DNA from: an uncultured Limimonas sp. | Lineage (GTDB): Bacteria; Pseudomonadota; Alphaproteobacteria; Kiloniellales; Rhodovibrionaceae | DNA length: 36,748 nt | Assembly: GCA_913055855.1 (NCBI GenBank) | Contig: CAJXKW010000014.1 | Span: 1 to 36,748 of the forward strand | Direction of reading: 5' to 3' | Shown: one piece after another, positions 1 to 7,492 of the stretch | Layout of the letters: each line of letters starts with the position of its first letter | Position numbering within the stretch: position 1 is the stretch's first letter | Made by a program: the position numbers and the translations under genes | Notes under the pieces: model-generated | The model's database searches: none | What the model was told of the DNA's origin: nothing | Seen by the model: the letters and a program-made list of their open reading frames with translations, nothing else

Positions 1-90
1 GAGAAGGGCAAGTGGGTCGAGGTCCGCCGCTGGGGCGACGCGGACGAGGCCGCGCAGCTCATCTCCAAGGCGATCGACAACGCCGGCTGA
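1..90 (+). CDS. C-terminal fragment of an unidentified protein
   Basis: The window opens inside a reading frame (frame 1) that runs to a TGA at 88-90 and leaves 29 residues ending in AAQLISKAIDNAG. It is followed by a strong hairpin terminator, which supports a real gene end. The fragment is too short to assign to a family, and no function is proposed. Confidence 0.5.
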   Translation, partial: EKGKWVEVRRWGDADEAAQLISKAIDNAG

Positions 91-120
91 GCCCGTCGCC
101 GGCCGGTCTCACCGGGTTCA

Positions 121-163
121 CGGCCCGCCGCGGCGCGTTCCGGTCGCGGCGGGCCGCCGTCTT
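121..163 (+). terminator. Hairpin terminator after the truncated first gene
   Basis: An 11-bp perfect stem (121-131 with 146-156, CGGCCCGCCGC and its complement) closes a 14-nt loop and is followed by CCGTCTTT. The run of T is short, as is common in GC-rich genomes. It lies 31 nt after the stop at 90 and before the start at 236, so it probably ends the upstream transcript. Confidence 0.55.
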
Positions 164-235
164 TCGGGGCCTTGCGGTGTGCGGGCGGCGGCAGGCATGC
201 TTTCCGCCCCGGAATCCCAGCCCACCGAAAGTGTC

Positions 236-1057
236 ATGTCGAACCGGTATCGCCAGCCCACGAAGGCCTACAACAACCGCGATTTCCTGGAGAGCAAGGA
301 AGCGCGGCCGCTGCGCATCCTCTCGGAGTACATGGAGCCCGAGCAGCGTTTCGCGACCTACCGGGTGGACGACACCATCGTGTTCATGGGCTCGGCCCGC
401 CTGAAGCCGCGCGACGAGGCCGAGGCCGCATTGCACAAGGCCGAGGCGGGCGAGGGCGAGATCGACGTCGAGACGGCGCGCCACGACCTGGAGATGTCGA
501 CGTACTACGAGACGGCGCGCGATCTGGCGTACCGCCTGACGCTGTGGTCGAAGCAGCTCGATGCCAATGAAAAGCGCTTCGTGGTCTGCACCGGGGGCGG
601 CCCCGGCGTGATGGAGGCGGCGAACCGTGGCGCCTCCGAGGCGCGGGGGATGAACATCGGCCTGTCCATCTCCCTGCCGCAGGAGCAGCACGAGAACCCG
701 TACGTCACGCGCGAACTCGGCTTCGAGTTCCACTATTTCTTCATGCGCAAGTTCTGGTTCACCTATCTCGCCAAGGGCATTGTGTTCTTCCCCGGCGGCT
801 TCGGCACGCTGGACGAGCTGTTCGAGATGCTCACGCTCCTGCAGACGGAGAAGATCCGCAAGCACATGCCCATTGTCCTGTTCGGCTCGGACTTCTGGAA
901 GAGCGTGGTGAACTTCGACGCGCTGGTGCGCTACGGCACCATCGACGCGCGCGACGTCGAGCTGGTCAAGATCACGGATTCCGTGGACGAGGCCTACACG
1001 TTCCTGACGCAGGCGCTTACCGAGTACGCCTTGCCCAAGCCGGGCGCATATCTGTAA
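236..1057 (+). CDS. LOG family protein (cytokinin-activating phosphoribohydrolase-like)
   Basis: This 273-residue protein belongs to the LOG/TIGR00730 Rossmann-fold family. It has GGGPGVMEAANRGA at about residues 119-132 and the signature PGGFGTLDE at about 186-194, which form the nucleotide-binding and catalytic site in LOG enzymes. Known members release the base from nucleoside 5'-monophosphates. A typical LOG is near 190 residues; this one has about 100 extra N-terminal residues before the first core strand, as in a longer bacterial subgroup. The ATG at 236 is chosen because the 19 residues upstream of it look non-coding. The physiological substrate cannot be read from sequence. It is monocistronic, between two terminators. 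Confidence 0.85.
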   Translation: MSNRYRQPTKAYNNRDFLESKEARPLRILSEYMEPEQRFATYRVDDTIVFMGSARLKPRDEAEAALHKAEAGEGEIDVETARHDLEMSTYYETARDLAYRLTLWSKQLDANEKRFVVCTGGGPGVMEAANRGASEARGMNIGLSISLPQEQHENPYVTRELGFEFHYFFMRKFWFTYLAKGIVFFPGGFGTLDELFEMLTLLQTEKIRKHMPIVLFGSDFWKSVVNFDALVRYGTIDARDVELVKITDSVDEAYTFLTQALTEYALPKPGAYL

Positions 1058-1083
1058 CGGCCGCGCCGGCGCCGGCAAGGACA

Positions 1084-1117
1084 ACGGGCCGGCACCCAGA
1101 GCTGGGCACCGGCCCGT
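1084..1117. terminator. Bidirectional hairpin terminator between convergent genes
   Basis: A 9-bp perfect outer stem (1084-1092 with 1109-1117), a symmetric CA/CA internal loop and a 5-bp inner stem (CCCAG/CTGGG) with a 2-nt turn form a very stable hairpin. It lies between the LOG gene stop (1057) and the proX stop (1151), which face each other, so it can serve both strands. There is no long T run on either side. Confidence 0.6.
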
Positions 1118-1150
1118 CGGAGATCGATGCGGCGCCGTCGCGGGGCGTGG

Positions 1151-2191
1151 TTAGCTTGTCTCGGCGGCCGCGCGGGCCTGCTTCAGCCAGCGGTCGACTT
1201 GGTCGCGGTTGTCCGCGATCCAGTTTTCTGCGTGGCGCACCAGGTCTTCCTGGCTGTCTTCGCCCCGGAACATCTTGGCGTTCTGGGCGTGGATGTCCCG
1301 GATCGGGATGCGCGCGACAGCGAGCAGCTTCGCCACCGCCGGGTTGTCGGCCAGGAATTCCTTGTTGGCGACCGGGCGGATATCGCTGATGCCCCAGCCA
1401 AGGTTGCACGGATCCTGGGTGCAGGAGGCCAGTCCACGGACTGTGGTCTGCGACGGCGCCAGGTCGTTGGGATGCCGCGTGTCCTCCACGGTCACCCAGA
1501 CCACGTCTTTGCCGGGCTTGAGGATCCCCACGGTCCAGTTGGGGGTCCAGGTGTAGAAGAACACCGGCTCGCCGTTCTTATGCTTGGCCACCATGTCGGC
1601 CATGCTCGCCGAATAGCTGGCCTTGATCGGATCGACGTGGGCGCGCAGGCCGTAGGCGTCCAGGTGGTGGCGGATGACGTTCTCGCAGCCCCAGCCCGGC
1701 GGGCATGCGGCCAACTCGGCCTTGCCGTCGCCGTCCGTGTCGAACGCCGCCTTGACCTCATCCCGCTTGAAGTCGGTGAGGTGGGTGATGTCGTATTCTT
1801 CGGCGTATCTCTTGGAGATCAGATAGCCCTGGAGCGCGCCGCCCTCGGCGACGTAGCCGACCTTCTTGGCGCCCGGCTGGAACGTGTCCGTATAGCTGTT
1901 GTGGTTCGGGAACCAGCCGTTGACCCAGAGGTCCACGTCGCCCTGGCCCACGGCGCTGTAGAACACCGGGTTGTCAAGCGTCGGCGAGGTCTCGAAGCGA
2001 TAGCCGAGTTCGCGCATCATTTCCTTGTAGACCTCGACCTGGAACCATCCGGTGTCCCAGGCCGGCCTGGGCATCTCGACGGTTACGCCCTCGCCCGGCT
2101 TATCCGCGGCCATCGCCGCGGGCGCCGCGGCCGCCAGGCCCGCAGAAACCGCCAGGCCGCGCATGAAACTGGCGTGAAAAGGATGCGTCAT
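1151..2191 (-). CDS. proX: Glycine betaine/proline ABC transporter substrate-binding protein ProX
   Basis: This 346-residue periplasmic binding protein is similar throughout to E. coli ProX, including the stretches DTDGDGKAELAACPPGWGCE and PVFFYTWTPNW, whose Trp residues suit a quaternary-ammonium cage. A Sec signal peptide covers residues 1 to about 28, with likely cleavage after AMA. An ATG 8 codons further upstream (2215) is possible, but the start at 2191 has GGAGG eight bases before it. The role is capture of glycine betaine or related osmoprotectants for an ABC importer. No permease or ATPase gene (proV, proW) lies nearby, so the partner must be encoded elsewhere. The family assignment is firm; the exact ligand is inferred. 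Confidence 0.9.
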   Translation of the reverse strand: MTHPFHASFMRGLAVSAGLAAAAPAAMAADKPGEGVTVEMPRPAWDTGWFQVEVYKEMMRELGYRFETSPTLDNPVFYSAVGQGDVDLWVNGWFPNHNSYTDTFQPGAKKVGYVAEGGALQGYLISKRYAEEYDITHLTDFKRDEVKAAFDTDGDGKAELAACPPGWGCENVIRHHLDAYGLRAHVDPIKASYSASMADMVAKHKNGEPVFFYTWTPNWTVGILKPGKDVVWVTVEDTRHPNDLAPSQTTVRGLASCTQDPCNLGWGISDIRPVANKEFLADNPAVAKLLAVARIPIRDIHAQNAKMFRGEDSQEDLVRHAENWIADNRDQVDRWLKQARAAAETS

Positions 2192-2507
2192 CGCGTGCGC
2201 CTCCGTGTTCGTCATTATTGATGGATCGGGATCCCGCAGGGCCGCGGCCGCCGACAGCGACGCTGGCCGCCGGACCGGCGTGTCGCAAATGGACAATGTT
2301 TTAGTGTCGTACCGACAGGTTGGCAAAAAATTGCAGTGAGCGCAATCCCGATCTGCGCAAAACGTATACCGCTGCCTCCCCTGGGCGGGATCCCGGGCGC
2401 GAACACAACAAAGCCGGCGGTGCATCGCGCCCGGCGGCGAATGGCCGCCGGACGTGGCACCAGCCGGCTGTGCTGGCCTGGCGGTGAAAAAAGAAGCGGT
2501 AGAGGCG
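2192..2507. promoter_or_regulatory. Intergenic region upstream of proX with two inverted repeats
   Basis: This 316-nt gap holds no convincing gene. It contains two small inverted repeats: TGTCG-TAC-CGACA at 2305-2317 and ATTGC-N7-GCAAT at 2330-2346, in the only AT-richer stretch of the gap (about 2290-2350). Both lie 110-155 bp upstream of the proX start and are plausible operator or promoter elements for this osmoprotectant gene. No clean -35/-10 pair is visible. Confidence 0.35.
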
Positions 2508-2771
2508 TCAGGCGTCGTCGGCGCCGCCGGTGTCGGCCCCGCCGTCGCCCTCGGCGCTGCGCTGGCTGAACGCGCCGTTGCGCACCTTTTCGGGCAGGGT
2601 TTCGAGGATGCCGGCGGTGGCGTCCTCGCCGTAATCGTTGACGAAGTTGGTCACGGCGGCGGACAGGGTGACCAGCTTGACCACCTCCGCGCTCGCGCCC
2701 TCGTCGATGGCCTCCTGCATCGCGGTCAGGATCTTCTTGGCGGCGACGTCGCGCTGCTGATGCTCGTCCAT
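2508..2771 (-). CDS. Small acidic protein of unknown function
   Basis: An 87-residue soluble protein starting at the ATG at 2771, with AAGGA nine bases upstream. Residues about 10-65 look helical and amphipathic (AAKKILTAMQEAIDEG, then VVKLVTLSAAVTNFVNDYG). The tail is low-complexity Gly/Ala/Asp (EGDGGADTGGADDA). There is no signal peptide, membrane segment or Cys. It lies 97 nt downstream of the ZnuB-like permease on the same strand and could be co-transcribed with it. The family is not recognised and no function is assigned. Confidence 0.65.
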   Translation of the reverse strand: MDEHQQRDVAAKKILTAMQEAIDEGASAEVVKLVTLSAAVTNFVNDYGEDATAGILETLPEKVRNGAFSQRSAEGDGGADTGGADDA

Positions 2772-2868
2772 TGTGACGGGTCCTTGCCTCTGGGAGCCTG
2801 GACCGCGGCGCGGCTGGCGCGCCCGCGGCCCGTCGTGCGCGCGTTCCTGCCGGTTTTGCCCCGCCGCG

Positions 2869-3705
2869 TCAATCGCCCGCGGGTGCACGGCCGCGGCGCG
2901 AACGGCCCGGCACGAGCCAGCCGCCGGCGATACTGCTCAGCGCGAACAGCACCGCGGCGGCCGTCACCACCGACGGGCCAGACGGCGTGTCCGCCGCGAT
3001 GGATGCCGCGAGTCCGCCCACGACGGCGGCTACCCCCAGGGCCGAGGCGAGAACCGCCATGCGCTCCGGCGTCGCGGCGAAACGGCGGGCGGTTGCCGCC
3101 GGGATGATCAGCAGCGAGGTAATAAGCAGGATGCCCACGACCTTCATGGCGATGGCGATGAGGATCGCCAACAGGATCATGAACACCAGCCGGATGGGCA
3201 GGACAGCGATCCCCTCCGCCGCCGCCAGCTCGGCGTGGACCGAGATGAGCAGCAGGCGCCGCCAGAGCAGCGCCAGCACCGCCAAACTGGCCGCGCTGGC
3301 GGCGTAGATCCAGGCCAGATCGGCCCAGGAGACCGCGAGCACGTCGCCAAAGAGATAGGTGAGCAGGTCGACGCGCATGCCTTCCATGAAGCTCAGCGCG
3401 ACCAGCCCCAGCGCCATGCCGCCGTGCGCCAGGATCCCGAGCAGCGTGTCGTCGGCGAGAAGGTTCTGGTGCTGCAGCGCAATCAGAAGCAGCGCCACCA
3501 CGATGGCGGAGACCGCGATGCCGAACATGGGCGCCACGCCCAGCGCGATGCCCAACGCGATGCCCAGGAACGCGGTATGCGCCAGGCTCGTGCCGAAGTA
3601 CGCCATGCGCCGCCAGACCACGAAGCAGCCCAGCGGGCCCGCGGCCAGGGCGACGCCCACGCCCGCAAGCAGCGCGCGCCAGATAAACGCGGCTTCCCAG
3701 ATCAT
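2869..3705 (-). CDS. Metal ABC transporter permease, ZnuB/ABC-3 family
   Basis: A 278-residue integral membrane protein with about eight hydrophobic segments and the ABC-3 family pattern: WRRMAYFGTSLAHTAFLG near residues 30-48, DDTLLGILAHGGMALGLV at about 85-102, and MKVVGILLITSLLIIPAATA at about 185-205. Members form the channel for Zn2+, Mn2+ or Fe2+ importers with a ZnuC-type ATPase and a ZnuA-type binding protein. The start at 3705 is preceded by GGGAG. The open frame continues upstream across the antisense of the hydrolase gene, but that extension is a shadow. No znuA, znuC or zur gene is adjacent, and no Zur-like box is visible, so the metal is not decided. Confidence 0.85.
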   Translation of the reverse strand: MIWEAAFIWRALLAGVGVALAAGPLGCFVVWRRMAYFGTSLAHTAFLGIALGIALGVAPMFGIAVSAIVVALLLIALQHQNLLADDTLLGILAHGGMALGLVALSFMEGMRVDLLTYLFGDVLAVSWADLAWIYAASAASLAVLALLWRRLLLISVHAELAAAEGIAVLPIRLVFMILLAILIAIAMKVVGILLITSLLIIPAATARRFAATPERMAVLASALGVAAVVGGLAASIAADTPSGPSVVTAAAVLFALSSIAGGWLVPGRSRRGRAPAGD

Positions 3706-3873
3706 GCCCGGCCGATCTCCCTCGTTCGCCGGTGGCACGGATGACAGTCCCAGGATGCGCACACCTGTCAAGCGCGGCGCAGGCGGGCAGCGAGCCTGGC
3801 ACATCGGGGCCTCGACGCGCATCCGTGCGGCGCACGGCGCGCTTCTCTTTGCCCCCGGAACGTGCGAGGCTCC

Positions 3874-5286
3874 ATGGCCATGACAAAGACGCTTTCCGGG
3901 CGGGGGGTGCGCGAGGTCGACGCCGAGACCCTGCCGCCGCCGCGCGACATGACGATCCTCAGCGGCCGGCCGGGGCAGTACATTCTGCGCCCGTGGTTCG
4001 ACCGGGTCACCATCCGCTGGGTTACGCGTGTGTTCTTTCCCCTCTCGCGCGCCTGGGCGGCGGCGCGGGGGGCGCAGGGCTCGCGCGAGGCGTTCCTGGC
4101 GCAGTGCCCGGTGAACCGGCCGCCCAAGGTGATCATCGACACGCTGCTGGACGCCGTGGCGCGCGCGGACACCCGTTTTCACGAAGCGACGCGGGCGTGG
4201 CGCGATCTGTATTTCGCCGACATGGCGCCGGATGCGCGTACGCTGTCCGAAGCCGAGGCGGAACGCGAGCGCGCTGCCCAGGCGCTCATGGTCACGCGCG
4301 CTTACGCCGCGCCGCTGCGGCTGGCGCGGAAGCTGCCGCGCGTGGCCTTCGACATCGCCGACGAGGCGACGCTGACGCAGGCGCACGGCCACCGGCTGGG
4401 AAGTCCGGCCAGGGCGTTTCCGCCGCCGGCGCGGGCCAACCTGCGCCAGAGCCATGCCATCGTGAGCGACTACGGCCGGGTGAGCTGGCTGGAATGGCCG
4501 TCGCTTCTGGGCGACACGGCCCGCGCCCGCGTCTACACGCCCACGGCGGCCACGGATCCGCCGACGCTGATCTATCTCCACGGCATCGGCATGGAGATGG
4601 AAATGTGGCGCGCCCAGGCGGATCCGGTGAACGCGCTCGCGGCGAGCGACGGGATCCGGGTCATCCGTCCCGAGGGGCCGTGGCACGGCCGGCGCATGCG
4701 GCCCGGGTACCACGGCGGCGAGCCGGCGCTGGCATTCGCGCCCAAGGGCTACATCGACCTCATCCAGGCCTGGGTGACGGAAGCGGCGCAGCTCATCCAG
4801 TGGGCGCGTGCGACCAGCCGCGGTCCCGTGGCGATCGGCGGTCTGAGCCTGGGCGCGCTGACGGCGCAGATCGTGGGGACGGCGGCCCGGCACTGGCCGG
4901 CCGAGCTGCAGCCCGAGGTGATGTTCCTCGTATGCACCAGCGGCGACATGATGGCGGTGTCCTATGAGGGCGCCTTTGCCAAGGGGCTGGGCGTGAGCGA
5001 TGCGCTGCACCGCGCCGGCTGGGACCACGATTCCCTGGCGCGCTGGCGCGGCCTGCTGGAGCCGCAGGGCGATCCGGTCATGGACCCGGCGGACCTGATC
5101 ATGCTGCTGGGGAGTCACGACAGCGTCACGCCCTACAAGGGCGGCCTGGCGTTGTCCCGGCGCTGGGGCGTGCCGCGGGCCAACCTCTTCGTCGCCAATC
5201 GCGGGCACTTTTCCACGCCCCTGGGCCTGCACCAGGACGACGCGCCCCTGCGCCGGGCCGTCGAGCGGCTCAAGGCCGCCGCGTGA
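3874..5286 (+). CDS. Alpha/beta hydrolase family protein
   Basis: A 470-residue protein with a C-terminal alpha/beta-hydrolase fold after about 200 residues of N-terminal helical region. Catalytic features are visible: oxyanion-side LIYLHGIG at about 228-235, nucleophile elbow GGLSLGA (Ser about 325), acid GSHDSVTP (Asp about 416) and NRGHFST (His about 445). The substrate is unknown; the fold covers esterases, lipases and peptidases. There is no obvious signal peptide. The start is ambiguous between ATG codons at 3874 and 3880 and a GTG at 3862; GAGG at 3866-3869 serves either ATG. It is divergent from the permease gene. Its stop is 44 nt before the mnmA start, so the two are probably co-transcribed. 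Confidence 0.75.
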   Translation: MAMTKTLSGRGVREVDAETLPPPRDMTILSGRPGQYILRPWFDRVTIRWVTRVFFPLSRAWAAARGAQGSREAFLAQCPVNRPPKVIIDTLLDAVARADTRFHEATRAWRDLYFADMAPDARTLSEAEAERERAAQALMVTRAYAAPLRLARKLPRVAFDIADEATLTQAHGHRLGSPARAFPPPARANLRQSHAIVSDYGRVSWLEWPSLLGDTARARVYTPTAATDPPTLIYLHGIGMEMEMWRAQADPVNALAASDGIRVIRPEGPWHGRRMRPGYHGGEPALAFAPKGYIDLIQAWVTEAAQLIQWARATSRGPVAIGGLSLGALTAQIVGTAARHWPAELQPEVMFLVCTSGDMMAVSYEGAFAKGLGVSDALHRAGWDHDSLARWRGLLEPQGDPVMDPADLIMLLGSHDSVTPYKGGLALSRRWGVPRANLFVANRGHFSTPLGLHQDDAPLRRAVERLKAAA

Positions 5287-5330
5287 GCGCCTTGCGTCGC
5301 AAGGTCGCAGTCGTATATCCCGGAGGTGCC

Positions 5331-6494
5331 ATGAACAGCCTGGGTATCGACAAGGCGCCCGGTGCGACGCGTGTGGTCGTCGCCATGTCGGGCGGGGTGG
5401 ACAGTTCCGTCACCGCGGCGCTGCTGCGTCGCGAGGGGTACGACGTCGTGGGCGCGACCCTGCAGCTCTACGACCACGGGGCGGCCGTCCACAAGAGCGG
5501 GGCGTGCTGCGCGGGGCAGGACATCTACGACGCCCGGCGGGTCGCCGACCGGCTGGACATGCCGCACTACGTCCTGGGGTACGAGGACCGGTTCCGGCGC
5601 GACGTCATCGAGGACTTCGCCGACAGCTATGCGCGCGGGGAGACTCCCATTCCCTGTGTACGCTGCAACCAGACGGTGAAGTTCCGCGACCTGCTGGAGA
5701 CGGCCCGCGATCTGGACGCGGACTGCCTGGCCACGGGTCACTATATCCGCCGCGAGCTGGGCCCCGACGGTCCCGAACTGCACCGCGCCGTCGACGAGAC
5801 GCGCGACCAGAGCTACTTCCTGTTTGCCACGACGCGCGAGCAGCTCGCTTTCCTGCGCTTTCCGCTGGGCGGGCAGCCCAAGGCGGCGACGCGCGAACTC
5901 GCCGGCGAGCTGGGCTTGAACGTGGCGAGCAAGCCGGACAGCCAGGACATCTGCTTCGTTCCCCAGGGCGATTACACCGAGGTCGTGGCCAAGCTGCGCC
6001 CGGGCGCGCTGGAACCCGGCGAAATCGTCGACCTCGCGGGCAATGTGCTGGGCACGCACCAGGGTATCATTCACTTCACCGTGGGCCAGCGGCGCGGTCT
6101 CAACCTCGGCGGCACGGCCGAGCGCATGTACGTGGTGCGCCTGGAGCCCGAGACGCGGCGCGTGGTGGTCGGTCCGCGCCGGGCGCTGGCGTGTGACGTC
6201 ATCCACCTGCGCGGGGTGAACTGGCTGGACACGCGGCCCCTGCCGGCGGCCGGCCGGCGCGTGAGCGTAAAGCTGCGCTCGGCGATGGCGCCTGTATCGG
6301 CGACGGTTTTGCCGGGGCAGGGCGACGGGCCGGCATGCGTGGTTCCGGATGCGCCGCAGTATGGCATCTCCCCCGGGCAGGCGGCGGTGTGCTACGATGG
6401 CACGCGCGTGCTGGGCGGCGGCTGGATCGCCGCCACCGAGGCTCGGGCCGGCACGGACGCGGCCGCGGATTTCCGGCACCAGGCCTGCGCTTGA
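5331..6494 (+). CDS. mnmA: tRNA-specific 2-thiouridylase MnmA
   Basis: The 387-residue enzyme transfers sulfur to C2 of U34 in tRNA for Lys, Glu and Gln, using ATP and persulfide sulfur. The PP-loop SGGVDSS is at residues 20-26. The two catalytic cysteines are C109 (in CVRCN) and C208 (in QDICF), matching the known pair near 102 and 199 in E. coli. The adenylation and C-terminal beta domains ([13 protein letters not shown]) are present and length is normal. The start at 5331 has GGAGGT five nt upstream; an in-frame GTG at 5283 has no such site. A promoter for the next tRNA gene begins at the mnmA stop codon. Confidence 0.95.
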   Translation: MNSLGIDKAPGATRVVVAMSGGVDSSVTAALLRREGYDVVGATLQLYDHGAAVHKSGACCAGQDIYDARRVADRLDMPHYVLGYEDRFRRDVIEDFADSYARGETPIPCVRCNQTVKFRDLLETARDLDADCLATGHYIRRELGPDGPELHRAVDETRDQSYFLFATTREQLAFLRFPLGGQPKAATRELAGELGLNVASKPDSQDICFVPQGDYTEVVAKLRPGALEPGEIVDLAGNVLGTHQGIIHFTVGQRRGLNLGGTAERMYVVRLEPETRRVVVGPRRALACDVIHLRGVNWLDTRPLPAAGRRVSVKLRSAMAPVSATVLPGQGDGPACVVPDAPQYGISPGQAAVCYDGTRVLGGGWIAATEARAGTDAAADFRHQACA

Positions 6495-6520
6495 CAGGCG
6501 CAGCCGCGGGCATCTATATC
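6491..6520 (+). promoter_or_regulatory. Sigma-70-type promoter for the tRNA-Met gene
   Basis: A perfect -35 TTGACA at 6491-6496, overlapping the mnmA stop codon, is followed after 18 nt by TATATC at 6515-6520. Predicted initiation is near 6527, about 30 nt before the mature tRNA 5' end. This is the best -35 match I found in the window, fitting a strongly expressed stable RNA. Confidence 0.7.
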
Positions 6521-6557
6521 GCTCGCACCGGCAGGGCGATGCCCGCGCCGGCTGCGT

Positions 6558-6633
6558 GGCGGGGTAGCTCAGTGGTTAGAGCGCGGGAATCATAATCCCG
6601 GCGTCGGGGGTTCAAATCCCTCCCCCGCTACCA
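6558..6633 (+). tRNA. tRNA-Met, anticodon CAT (elongator type)
   Basis: A full 76-nt cloverleaf can be drawn: acceptor GGCGGGG with CCCCGCT, D arm GCTC/GAGC, anticodon stem CGGGA/TCCCG with loop ATCATAA (anticodon CAT), 5-nt variable loop, T arm with TTCAAAT, discriminator A and encoded CCA at 6631-6633. Position 1-72 is G-T, a wobble at the end of the acceptor stem. It lacks the C1xA72 mismatch and GGG/CCC anticodon-stem pairs of initiators, so it is elongator Met. A tRNA-Ile2 with lysidine at C34 also has a CAT gene anticodon and cannot be fully excluded by eye. Confidence 0.93.
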
Positions 6634-6662
6634 TCAATATCGAATGTTTCCCGGGACAATCC

Positions 6663-6684
6663 GAACCACTGAAAACGGTGGTCC
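6663..6684 (-). terminator. Weak hairpin after the cell-wall hydrolase gene
   Basis: On the minus strand GGACCAC and GTGGTTC form a 7-bp stem (one G-T) around an 8-nt loop, starting 7 nt after the stop of the hydrolase gene at 6691. There is no T run, so termination is uncertain. Confidence 0.3.
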
Positions 6685-6690
6685 GCCCCT

Positions 6691-7254
6691 TCAATCCATC
6701 CGCACCGCGCCCGGCGCAACTTCGGCGGCGGCAACACGGCGGGTGGGCAGGTAGAAGATGTGTTCGCCAATGACGGGGCCGCGGGCGAAACGGGTGCGCC
6801 ATTCGGGTGCCACGTAGCGTGCGTGGTACCATAGCGCACCGCCGGTGGGATCCACGGCCAGGCCCCAATAGATCTGCTGGGCCAGGGCCTTGCTATGCGC
6901 CCACGCATCCCGGTCGCGCGGAATGTCGCTGCGCCCGTCGCACCACCAACTGAACTGGCACTGGTGCAGGCGATCCGCGCCGCCCTGTTTGACCACGCCG
7001 CAGATCGAGTCGGGATAGCGGGCCGCATGGACCCGGTTCATCACAACCTGACCCACGGCGATCTTGCCCCGGTCGGGCTCGCCGCGCGCCTCGAAATAGA
7101 TGTTCAGCGCGAGACAGCGCAGCTCCGCGCGCACATCGGGGGAGTCTTGAGCTGCGGCTGGCGCCGCGCCGAGGATGAACCCGATCGGCGTCGCCAGCAG
7201 AAGCGCGCAGCGGCGGATGGCCCGGGCAGCGCGGCGCATCTGCGATATCCGCAT
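6691..7254 (-). CDS. SleB-like cell wall hydrolase (Hydrolase_2 family)
   Basis: A 187-residue exported protein. Residues 1 to about 35 are a signal peptide (basic RRAARAIRR, then a hydrophobic core, AAA-Q cleavage region). The mature part is a compact SleB-type domain: ALNIYFEARGEP at 49-60, with Glu55 the likely catalytic residue, AVGQVVMNRV at about 67-76, and a Trp/Cys-rich middle (CQFSWWCDG). Relatives cleave peptidoglycan glycan strands as lytic transglycosylases or amidases in spore cortex lysis; in non-sporulating proteobacteria they remodel the wall. The start at 7254 is supported by AGGGGGA just upstream. It is probably monocistronic. Confidence 0.85.
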   Translation of the reverse strand: MRISQMRRAARAIRRCALLLATPIGFILGAAPAAAQDSPDVRAELRCLALNIYFEARGEPDRGKIAVGQVVMNRVHAARYPDSICGVVKQGGADRLHQCQFSWWCDGRSDIPRDRDAWAHSKALAQQIYWGLAVDPTGGALWYHARYVAPEWRTRFARGPVIGEHIFYLPTRRVAAAEVAPGAVRMD

Positions 7255-7492
7255 GCTTTCCCCCTTTGAAATCCCTGCCGCCAGACGCGTGGTCTGTGCC
7301 TGGCCGGCGCCGGCCCAGCGTGGCCGCTACGTGCCGGTGCGCCGGGCGCGACCGGTCCAATTTTGGCCAAATTTGTGTCATTGGGAACGCCCGACTCGCG
7401 GATATCAGCCCTGCAAGTGCTGCAAGGCCTATGTAAGCCGTTGAATGCGGCGGGCGATTTTGATTACGGCAAAAACGGGGGAGGGCCCCAGG
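7255..7492. promoter_or_regulatory. Upstream region of the cell-wall hydrolase gene with AT-rich palindrome
   Basis: This 238-nt gap contains an AT-rich patch with the 10-bp palindrome TTTGGCCAAA at 7362-7371, about 110 bp upstream of the hydrolase start. It is a plausible operator or promoter-proximal element. No gene is seen. The end adjoining the pentapeptide gene (7445-7492) holds only a short G/C stem followed on the minus strand by GTTTTTG, a poor terminator. Confidence 0.3.

Noticed and set aside
2869..5232. A 787-residue minus-strand frame that would fuse a long N-terminus to the ZnuB-like permease
   Set aside because: The extra 509 residues are antisense to the alpha/beta hydrolase gene and are Arg/Ala/Pro-rich, as expected of a shadow frame. 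The permease has a good start at 3705.
6558..6690. tRNA-Met 3' end as an attachment site for a genomic island
   Set aside because: No integrase gene and no direct repeat of the tRNA end were seen nearby; the next genes look chromosomal.
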